DNA of 30,486 nucleotides, taken from contig DATBDZ010000233.1 of NCBI GenBank assembly GCA_036276235.1, positions 1 to 30,486 of the forward strand, given 5' to 3'. The first letter of the stretch is position 1; the number at the start of each line of letters is the position of its first letter. Of this stretch, positions 23,148 through 30,486 are shown in pieces. The notes beneath the pieces are model-generated. The model was given only the letters and a program-made list of their open reading frames with translations, was not told the DNA's origin and searched no databases. A program made the position numbers and the translations under genes. This DNA comes from JANWHF01 sp036276235 (lineage in GTDB: Bacteria > Planctomycetota > Phycisphaerae > Tepidisphaerales > Tepidisphaeraceae).

Positions 23148-26100
23148 TCACTTAGCCGCGATGGTCACGTTCTGGATCCCGGCATAGCCAATCAGAAACA
23201 GGGCGGTTCCGTAATCCAGCTGGACCTGGCCGCTGGTGGGATCCTGCGTGGCTACCGTTTGAACGATTTTCGGCCGCTTGGGGGAGTAGAAAATATGCAG
23301 CACGTTGGTGAGCTTCTTCTTGCCGCTGGGCAGATTGCCGTTAATGAAGAGGTTACGGCCGCCCGGTGAGTTCGGGTCGGAGGGCGCCGTCGCCGCAGTG
23401 TAGACGTTGTAGGTGTCGGCACCGTCCAGACCACTGACGTTCAGCGTGCCAAAGCCGGTGTAGTTCCCGAGCGTCAGCAAGGTATGCGCCGTTGCGTCCT
23501 GTAGTTGCAGGACTGGCGCTGCGTTGCTACCCGCCGCCTCCAAGTGGATCAGATAGACGTCATTGTTGTTTGTCCCGGTGAACGTCAGTGTGTCGTTGTC
23601 CGCCGGGTTCCCATTGACGTAGACGAACGGCACTGCGGTGAACGACCACAGCGCCACGTTGGGGATGCTCACCTGCCCCAGCCCGGCCGTCGGTGAGGCG
23701 ATGACGTTGATGGCCTCCGTCACGCCGTTGACGCCGGTATAAGTCAGGTTGTTGCCCGCACCGGCGAGGTTGATTTTCTGGAGGCTGGTGCCGGCCACGG
23801 TCTTAGCGCCCTGAACGATCGTCTGGCCGCTGACACTCAGCGCGGACGATGCGGCTGCGGTCAGGGTGGCCTGATTGCCAGTGGCCGACGCGGTGGCCCC
23901 GCCGTCCAGGTTCAAGGTCGTGTACGGGTTGGTCCCGCCAATAGTCGGCACGAGGGTGAAGGTATCGTCGCCGGCCAGTCCTTCCAGCGACAGGGTCTGG
24001 ATGTTCTGCGTCAAAACCGGCACGCTGGCATTTAGATTGACCTGTCCGCCCACGGCGCTGCTGTTAATGACGAACGCGTCGTTGGCGGCCGTGCCGTTGT
24101 AGATCAGGGAGTCGGCCCCGCCGTTGCCGTTGACTACTACTTGGCCGCTGGTTCCCAGTTTCTGGAACGTCACGGGTAAGGCGCCATCCATGCTTAGCGT
24201 GCCCGTGTCGTTTGTGGCGCCCGGCGTCAACGTGAACGCATTGGCGCCGGAAGTTCCGACCATGGTGAACGTGTCGCCGCCGGACTGGCCGTCGTAGATG
24301 AAGTTCTCGATGTTGGTGAATGAGACGTTGGCGATCGTGCCGCTGCCGATGGCAACGTTCAACGTGCCGCCGTTGGCCGGCGCCGGCGTGTACGTGGCCT
24401 GAGCTGCCCCCGGCGCGATGACCACCAGTTGGTCGTTGATCGACGGCACGCCGCCGTCAACCGTAACCGCCACATTCCAAGCGGCCAGATTGGGTGCCGG
24501 CGCCTGCAGGATGATTTGGTCATTGCCAGACTGGCTGTTTACTTTCACGGACGGTGTGTTGACGAACAGCAAGTTCGGCCCGCTGTTCACCGACACGGTG
24601 AAGTCCTGGATGCCATCGAGGCCTGCCGCGTATGAACTGTCGCGAGCGACGATGGTGATGACGTCATTGCCGTTGGTGCCGTTGATGGCCGGCGAGCCGC
24701 CTCCGCTGACACTCATCGATTCGATGTGGACGAAGCTGATCGGCTGATTCGCGTTGACCACGAACCCGCCCTGGTCGCTGCTGGGACCGGGGAAGAGGTT
24801 GGCGGTGTCGCCGGGGTTGGTGAGGATGTTGATTTGATCGCCCGGCAGCACGCCGATCGGGTCGCCGCCGTCGATGCTGATGGGGACCGTGGCTGACGAG
24901 GTCACGTTGAAGGTGTCGCTACCCGTTAAGCCGTTGACCTGAAGCGATTCGACGTTGGCGTAATTGACCGGTTTAAGTCCGACCACGGTCACGGCGACGC
25001 CGCTGACGTTGATCGTGTCAGAACTGCTGGAGCCGTTAATCGTCAGACTGTCGCTGCCGGCGCTGGAGTCGACATTGAGGCTGCCGGTATTGGTCGTGTT
25101 GACGACAGGCGACAAGGCGCCGACTTGCGTCGTCGCGGTGTTGGCACCGGTGGGAGTCACGACAAAGTTGTCGGAGCCGGAGGTGCCGGCAAAAGTAATG
25201 TTGCCGGCCGCCGCATTGAGGTTGAGGATTGCGATCCCGGGGAGAGTCACTGTACCGAGCCCGCCGCCCGATACACTCGCGGTGATGCTTCCTACATTGG
25301 TGATCACCGGTGTGCCGTTGCCGACGAGATTTGCCACGGCGGCAGTGCCCGCGAGCGTTGTCGAGGTGTATGGCACCGGCCCGGTGACGTTGAACGTGCC
25401 AGCGCCGGCCAGGCCGTTGAGTGTGAGGTTGGAAATTGACGCGGTGGTGATGGTGGCGCGACGAAGAAGGGTCACGCTGCCGCTGGTGCTGGTGCCGGCT
25501 ACTGTGAAGGTGTCGTTGGCCGTTGGATCATTGGTGACCAGGCTGGCGCCAGTGCCGGAGCCCGTCAAAGCCAAGATCTTGCCGGCACCCAGACCGTTGA
25601 AGCTGATAGGCAGCGTGTCGGTCTTGACGGTGCCGGTGTCGGCGGTCGAGCGCGGCGTGTAGATGAAGGTGTTGGAGTTGCCGATGGCCAGCGCGGTGCT
25701 GGGGCCCGTGTTAACAGTCAATGTCCCGATGGTGTCGTAGGAAATGGGGACGGTCCCAAGGGTGCCGGTTGCGCCAGTGATTTTCCTAGCCGCCGTGTCG
25801 ACGCCGATCGTGGCGGCGACGCCGTTGACGATCAGCGCGTCGGAGCCGGTCGAACCGGTTCCCGAGACGGAGATGCCGAGCAAGCCCGCGGGTGTGTTCG
25901 AGTTGTTAAGGCTGAAGGTGTCGGTGCCGGCCATCCCGTTGATCGTGAGCGCGGTCTTGTTATTGAAGTTGATCGGCTCGAGCGTGTCTACGCTGACTTG
26001 GCCCCAGGCGGAGTTCAGCGAGTTGGTCGTGTCGTTGCCTTCCACATAGCTGATGGCGTTGTTCGCATTGGTCGCATTGACCACCAGAGGCCCGCCGACC

Positions 26101-29100
26101 TGGTCGAAGATCGGCGCGAGGTTCTGGAAAGTCACCGCCTCCGTGCCGCCGGGGAAGACCAGCGTGTTGGTGCCTGAGCCGAGCTGAGATCCTGGGGTGT
26201 AGGTGTCGCTGGTGGCAGTGCCGCCGGTGAGGGTCAGGAAGTTGGTGCCGGGACCACCATCGTAGTTGATGGGGCCGAGCACCGGGCCGCTGGTGCTGTT
26301 GACGATTAGGCTGTCATTGCCCGTGCCAGCGGAGTAGTTGATCGCCAGAGGAGCCAAGGCGCCAGTTTGCGCACCGGCGAGCAGATCGAGCACGTCGTTA
26401 CCGCCGAGCAATCCGATGCGGACACTGCTGAAATTCGTAAAGTTTTGCAGGTTGAAGAGGTCGTTGGCGGCGGCGCCGCCCGTGTCGGTAAGTTCTGCGG
26501 CCGAGGGAGAATGAGCACCAACAACACCGGCGTCGTAAACACGCACCATCGGGTGAGTGACGTCGCCTGAGGCCTGGAAATTGGCAAAGGTGTCGTCGTT
26601 TCCGCTGGCAACTTGATTGTTCGCGTCGATGCCATTGATGAACAGATTGTTGGTGGTCCCGGTCAACCCGGTGCTGCTGCCGTTGATGACGAAGCTGTTG
26701 GTCTGGACGTAGGTGATCACCGCGATGGACGCGTTGGTGGCGGAATTGATGTCGCTGAGCTGACCGGCCCCCGGTGCCGACGGCTGAATCGTGATGTTGT
26801 CAGACAACCCGGCGACGTTGTTGTAGGTCAGCACTTCAGTGCCGGAGCCGCCGGTGCGGCCGTCGATCGCGACCGCTACGCCCCAAGGCAGCAAAGGAGT
26901 GGCGAACGGCGCAACGGTAATTGCTTCGTTCTGAGTCCCACCGTTGTAGGCGAAGGTGTTCACCCCGCTAAAGGAGAAGGACGGCCCGCCGTTGAGCGTG
27001 AAAGTCCCTGCGCCCGGACCGGTGCCAGTGAGCGCTAGGGCGTCGTTCAATCCCGCCGTCGCATTGAGCGTGACGCTGCCGCCGCCTGCTGCATTGGTGA
27101 TCTGCACGGCTTCGACGTTGAGGATCGTCACGGGCGCGCGGCCCGCAGCCGTGATCTTGTTGCCCAAGATGGTCACGGGCAGACCGTCGGCGACGAAATT
27201 GAGCGTGTCATTGCCCGAGCCGCCATCCACGGTAACAGGCGTGATAGCCGAAGGCGTGATCGTAAACGTGTCATTGTGGATGCCGCCGGAAATCGAGGCC
27301 AACGGAGCGATGAGCGTGCCCTGAACCAGCACATTCGCACCGGCCGTGTCCAGCGAGCTGGAGTCGCCCGTGATCGTGATCGCGCCCGCTGCCTGGATCG
27401 TTGAACCGGCGGGAATGCTGAGGTTATCGCCGGCCTGGAGGGTCACCGACGACGTGGTGGACTGAATGGTGACGCCTGGAAGGACGAACAGATCATCGCC
27501 GGCTGCTGCCGTTTCCCCCGCCGACAGGACGATCGCGCTGGCCGACGTCACGTTCGCGGCGATCGTCAATGGGCTTCCTGAGTTGAGCGTCACAGTGCCC
27601 GCTCCAGTCGCGCTGATCGGACCGTTCACAGTGATGCCTTGTCCGGCCGCGGCGTTGCCCTTGTTGGAAACGACAACGTTGCCGCCGCCCGAGTTGGAGA
27701 TGCCCGTGATGCCCAGCGCCGCGCCGGTGCCATATGTATTGCTGATGTCGACGTCGCCGCTGCCCGTGTTGGTGGCGTTGAGCGTGCCGACGCGCGTGAG
27801 CAGGGGATTAGCGCTTGTGCCGACTCCGTTCACCGCAACGATCGTCAGACCTGTGGCTACGATGTTTGGGACACCGGCAGGAGCGCCATTCGTGATGGCC
27901 CCGGTCGAGATGAGCGTGACGCTGCCGCTGGCTTGGATCTGGTCCAAGGCCGTGTTGCCGACCACTTTCAAGACACTGTCGGCGCTGCCGGTTGTTACAT
28001 TGACTGCGCCGGTCACTTGAATGCCCAATGGCTTGGTAGTGCTGCCAATCACATTGCCCTGTTCGAGCGCCTCAACGGCCTGAGTGGCCACGACAGCGTC
28101 CGTTTCGTTCAGGAGCTTTGCCTCCTCGGCATCGGCCTCGGCACTCGCCAGCTCTGCCTTTGAAATCACCAGCTCCGCCACAGCAAGCGCCAGATCGGAG
28201 GCGCCCGTGATAGCGACAGCGGCGGCGTCGGCGGCCGCAAGGCTCAATTCGCTCAATAGGGCTTCTTCCTCAGTCTCTGCGTCCAGCAGAGTAAGGTCGA
28301 TTTGTAATGCTATGTTGGCGAGGAGTTGCGTATCGGCGTAGATCTCATCTGTACCGAGGTCGCCAATGAGCGGAATTGCTTGCGCGACACCCGCAATAGG
28401 TAGCTCGACGTCGGCTATGTCCTGGGCGACACTATAGAGTGTCAGCGCGGCGGTCTGGGCGGCAGCTGTCACCTCCACGGCGCCTTCCCCCGCCAGCTCC
28501 GCTGCGAGGGCCAGGCCCGCTGCTACCACGTCCACCGCCAGGTTTGTAGTGTCAATTGCCACCGCGGCCTTGCGGAGTGGGATTGCCTTGGCGAGGGCCT
28601 CGGCCGTCGCGGCTGTGGCGACCGCCTCCGCGTTGGCGCCCGCCGAGGCCGCGATCGCCTTGGTTTGGGCCAGTTGAAGTTCGGCCAGGGTCGGCGCCGA
28701 GCCGCTGATCGTCGCCGTCCCGGCGATCACGTTGGTTGTGGCGCCGTTGCTGATGATGATCCCATGGGCGGATTGGATCGTGACATCACCCGTCCCTGCG
28801 TTGAGTGTGCCGATGGTGATGAAGCTATCGGCGGTGACCTTGATGTTGCCGCCGTCCGTCTTGAGGTTGCCGATCACGGCCACCCCGTCACTGCCCGCAA
28901 TGGTGCCAGCTTCGACAGTGATGGTGCCGCCGTCACTGGCTTCAATTGTGTCCGCTGAGTTGAGGAACACGATGGGTCCAGTCTGCGTCTTGAGCACGAG
29001 CGAGCGGCCCGGCGCGAGTTCCGCAGGCGTACCCCCCATGTTGGCAATGGTAATGGAGGCGGCATCGAACGTCAGAGTGCCGCTGCCTGGCACTTCAAGC

Positions 29101-30486
29101 GCGGCCTCGTCGATCTCGAGCGCGCCGGCGTTTTCCATGAAGACACCGGGCGCACCGCCGTCCGCGGCGCCGATCTGTTCCACGCGCACTTCGATCGGGG
29201 CGCCCGATGTACCGATGCCGCCGGGAGCGACAATATCCAGCGTCTGGGCGGTGATGTTGACCGGCTCTGGTGTGGCGGTGATTGACCCCGCTGCCTCCAG
29301 GTCCACCGTATTGCCATCGGCGACTACTGTCGTCAAAACGATGCTGCCTTCGCTGCTGAAATCGATATCGGCGCCCGCTCCCGCCGCGCTTGCGGTGAGC
29401 GTAATAGTTGCGGCGCTGTGATCGCTGATATAGATGCCGCCACTCTCCGCTGTGGCATCGATTATTGAGACCTCAGTTTCAAGATCGTCGCCGGGGGCGC
29501 CGATCATTGATGCACTCAGCGTGGCGCTCTGGCCGACGATATTGAGGGCAGGACCGGTCGGATCGACCAGATTGCCGCCCGTGGCAGTTAACGTGACCGC
29601 GTGGCCGGGCGCAGTCACCAGGCCGAGATCGAGGTCGCCGAGGGCCGTAATGCTCACGTCCCCTCCGGTTGCCGACGCCGACGTCACGCTAAGCGCTTGA
29701 TTGTTGGTTATGAACAGGCCGCCCGTGCCGGCATCGGCGCTCAACGTGTTGGCCAAGGTTATTACGACGGCGCCGCTGGCGCCGATGCCATGCGCTGCGG
29801 TTAGGCTGAGTGTGTTCGCAGTCAAGCTGACCGCGCTGCCGTTCGGGGCGGACAGGGCGCCGCCCGTAGTGAGGGTTACCGCACCCAGAGCCGAGATCGT
29901 ACCGACTGTCAGATTACCACTCGTGGCTTGCACATTGATGTCGCTGCCTGTCTGCGCCGCCGGGTTGCTGTAGCCCTTGCTCGTGGCGCTGACCGTGAGC
30001 GGGCCCGTGGGCTGAACAATGTAAACGTCTCCGCTGGTCGTGGTTGCGTTGAGGCTCGTGACGTTCGTGTCGATCGCGCTTCCTGTGGCGCCGATGCCGG
30101 TGCCCGCAGTCAGCGTAACCGTTCCGCCGGTTACGTTGACATTGCCGGCCGCGATGATCGCTCCAGAGGCGGTGATGCTCGCCGCATGGACGGCCCCCAG
30201 TACGACGTCGCCGCCGGTATTGTCGAAGCTCACTGTCGCGCCGCCCGATGCGCTCAAGAGCCCCGTGCTTGAAGTGAAGTTGAGCGATCCGCCCGAATAG
30301 GTGATCCCCACGTCGCCGGCGTTGGTTATGACGGACACCGAAGTCGCTGCCGTGGTGTCACTGACAAAGGTGCCGGCGTGAAGGTCAGCGGCGGTCGCCA
30401 ACAAATTGGCGGCGGTTACCGTGAACGGCGAGCTGTTGCTTCCGATACCCGATTTTCCAGTCAGATTAACCGTCTGCCCTGTCACA
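23148..30486 (-). CDS. Giant repetitive surface protein, N-terminus outside window
   Basis: At least 2445 residues are open to the window edge; the first in-frame GTG is an edge effect, not a start. Residues about 1-590 are short beta-strand repeats such as NVTGGTVTLTAGTGIG and LSLTAAHGIGASG, like filamentous-haemagglutinin or beta-helix adhesins. Residues about 595-815 are Ala/Glu-rich and helical (EELAKAI-like heptads, few Gly). Later parts mix beta repeats with GNDTL/GNDTF motifs resembling RTX half-sites that bind calcium, for example GGSGNDTLNF and LLGGNDVLDL. The last 80 residues are less repetitive. It is very probably exported and surface-bound; LEPR-XLL and export signals would lie upstream, outside the window. 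Confidence 0.8.
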   Translation of the reverse strand, partial: VTGQTVNLTGKSGIGSNSSPFTVTAANLLATAADLHAGTFVSDTTAATSVSVITNAGDVGITYSGGSLNFTSSTGLLSASGGATVSFDNTGGDVVLGAVHAASITASGAIIAAGNVNVTGGTVTLTAGTGIGATGSAIDTNVTSLNATTTSGDVYIVQPTGPLTVSATSKGYSNPAAQTGSDINVQATSGNLTVGTISALGAVTLTTGGALSAPNGSAVSLTANTLSLTAAHGIGASGAVVITLANTLSADAGTGGLFITNNQALSVTSASATGGDVSITALGDLDLGLVTAPGHAVTLTATGGNLVDPTGPALNIVGQSATLSASMIGAPGDDLETEVSIIDATAESGGIYISDHSAATITLTASAAGAGADIDFSSEGSIVLTTVVADGNTVDLEAAGSITATPEPVNITAQTLDIVAPGGIGTSGAPIEVRVEQIGAADGGAPGVFMENAGALEIDEAALEVPGSGTLTFDAASITIANMGGTPAELAPGRSLVLKTQTGPIVFLNSADTIEASDGGTITVEAGTIAGSDGVAVIGNLKTDGGNIKVTADSFITIGTLNAGTGDVTIQSAHGIIISNGATTNVIAGTATISGSAPTLAELQLAQTKAIAASAGANAEAVATAATAEALAKAIPLRKAAVAIDTTNLAVDVVAAGLALAAELAGEGAVEVTAAAQTAALTLYSVAQDIADVELPIAGVAQAIPLIGDLGTDEIYADTQLLANIALQIDLTLLDAETEEEALLSELSLAAADAAAVAITGASDLALAVAELVISKAELASAEADAEEAKLLNETDAVVATQAVEALEQGNVIGSTTKPLGIQVTGAVNVTTGSADSVLKVVGNTALDQIQASGSVTLISTGAITNGAPAGVPNIVATGLTIVAVNGVGTSANPLLTRVGTLNATNTGSGDVDISNTYGTGAALGITGISNSGGGNVVVSNKGNAAAGQGITVNGPISATGAGTVTLNSGSPLTIAANVTSASAIVLSAGETAAAGDDLFVLPGVTIQSTTSSVTLQAGDNLSIPAGSTIQAAGAITITGDSSSLDTAGANVLVQGTLIAPLASISGGIHNDTFTITPSAITPVTVDGGSGNDTLNFVADGLPVTILGNKITAAGRAPVTILNVEAVQITNAAGGGSVTLNATAGLNDALALTGTGPGAGTFTLNGGPSFSFSGVNTFAYNGGTQNEAITVAPFATPLLPWGVAVAIDGRTGGSGTEVLTYNNVAGLSDNITIQPSAPGAGQLSDINSATNASIAVITYVQTNSFVINGSSTGLTGTTNNLFINGIDANNQVASGNDDTFANFQASGDVTHPMVRVYDAGVVGAHSPSAAELTDTGGAAANDLFNLQNFTNFSSVRIGLLGGNDVLDLLAGAQTGALAPLAINYSAGTGNDSLIVNSTSGPVLGPINYDGGPGTNFLTLTGGTATSDTYTPGSQLGSGTNTLVFPGGTEAVTFQNLAPIFDQVGGPLVVNATNANNAISYVEGNDTTNSLNSAWGQVSVDTLEPINFNNKTALTINGMAGTDTFSLNNSNTPAGLLGISVSGTGSTGSDALIVNGVAATIGVDTAARKITGATGTLGTVPISYDTIGTLTVNTGPSTALAIGNSNTFIYTPRSTADTGTVKTDTLPISFNGLGAGKILALTGSGTGASLVTNDPTANDTFTVAGTSTSGSVTLLRRATITTASISNLTLNGLAGAGTFNVTGPVPYTSTTLAGTAAVANLVGNGTPVITNVGSITASVSGGGLGTVTLPGIAILNLNAAAGNITFAGTSGSDNFVVTPTGANTATTQVGALSPVVNTTNTGSLNVDSSAGSDSLTINGSSSSDTINVSGVAVTVVGLKPVNYANVESLQVNGLTGSDTFNVTSSATVPISIDGGDPIGVLPGDQINILTNPGDTANLFPGPSSDQGGFVVNANQPISFVHIESMSVSGGGSPAINGTNGNDVITIVARDSSYAAGLDGIQDFTVSVNSGPNLLFVNTPSVKVNSQSGNDQIILQAPAPNLAAWNVAVTVDGGVPSINDQLVVIAPGAAQATYTPAPANGGTLNVAIGSGTIANVSFTNIENFIYDGQSGGDTFTMVGTSGANAFTLTPGATNDTGTLSMDGALPVTFQKLGTSGQVVVNGNGGADSLIYNGTAANDAFVINSSAVGGQVNLNASVPVLTQNIQTLSLEGLAGDDTFTLVPTIGGTNPYTTLNLDGGATASATGNQATLTAAASSALSVSGQTIVQGAKTVAGTSLQKINLAGAGNNLTYTGVNGVTEAINVIASPTAGLGQVSIPNVALWSFTAVPFVYVNGNPADNDTLTFTGTNNNDVYLIHLEAAGSNAAPVLQLQDATAHTLLTLGNYTGFGTLNVSGLDGADTYNVYTAATAPSDPNSPGGRNLFINGNLPSGKKKLTNVLHIFYSPKRPKIVQTVATQDPTSGQVQLDYGTALFLIGYAGIQNVTIAAK

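Noticed and set aside
23875..30300. Many plus-strand frames opposite the giant surface-protein gene
   Set aside because: They mirror the repetitive, GC-biased minus-strand frame, and their compositions follow the repeats.

Overview
The window looks like chromosomal DNA of a GC-rich planctomycete, most likely of the class Phycisphaerae (Tepidisphaera-like). Three signs point there: a secreted protein whose N-terminus carries a planctomycete LEPR-XLL-type motif (LEERQLLS), three membrane proteins ending in the CxxCGYxx..CPECGT zinc ribbon common in that class, and a prepilin-like H-x9-DG protein. There are also many small dispersed inverted-repeat elements. All assignments were made by reading the sequence; no database search was run.

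Layout. 1-2.0 kb: a secreted YncE-like propeller gene (-) diverges from a secreted GATase-like gene (+) that looks leaderless. 2.3-6.1 kb: a 1256-aa secreted Ig-like repeat protein with five exact 312-bp repeats, closed by a strong hairpin terminator. 6.5-9.4 kb: an operon (-) of three membrane proteins sharing a C-terminal zinc ribbon. 9.9-12.2 kb: a prepilin-like protein translationally coupled to a membrane protein (+), facing a small membrane-anchored protein (-). 12.4-14.7 kb: a MITE-like element, a Tat-type serine hydrolase (+) and a ThuA-like protein (-). 14.7-18.1 kb: a minus-strand cluster of a DUF1080-like secreted protein, DNA polymerase IV (DinB) and an unusual SWIM / LigE-like ATP-dependent ligase / WGR fusion, which reads as a DNA-repair pair. 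18.1-19.0 kb: about 0.9 kb of non-coding, low-complexity repeat DNA.

19.0-21.0 kb has the layout of a decayed chromosomal integron. A truncated integron-type integrase (+) diverges from an intact cassette-like ORF (-). A GTTATGC core lies at the attI side, and a 101-bp attC-like site follows the cassette ORF. Beyond the attC lies a broken AbiE-type toxin-antitoxin pair. The integrase is cut after its N-terminal domain exactly at a 118-bp inverted-repeat element.

21.0-23.0 kb (-): a frameshifted gene of unknown function, an Rrf2-family regulator whose promoter is overlapped by a 25-bp palindrome, and a double SnoaL-like lipoprotein candidate with a second palindrome over its promoter. 23.1 kb to the window end (-): the C-terminal 2445 residues of a giant repetitive surface protein, with a hairpin terminator after its stop and its N-terminus outside the window.

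The points most worth following up are the integron remnant, the SWIM-ligase-WGR/DinB pair with a dispersed repeat inserted in frame in the ligase, and the Rrf2 operator arrangement.
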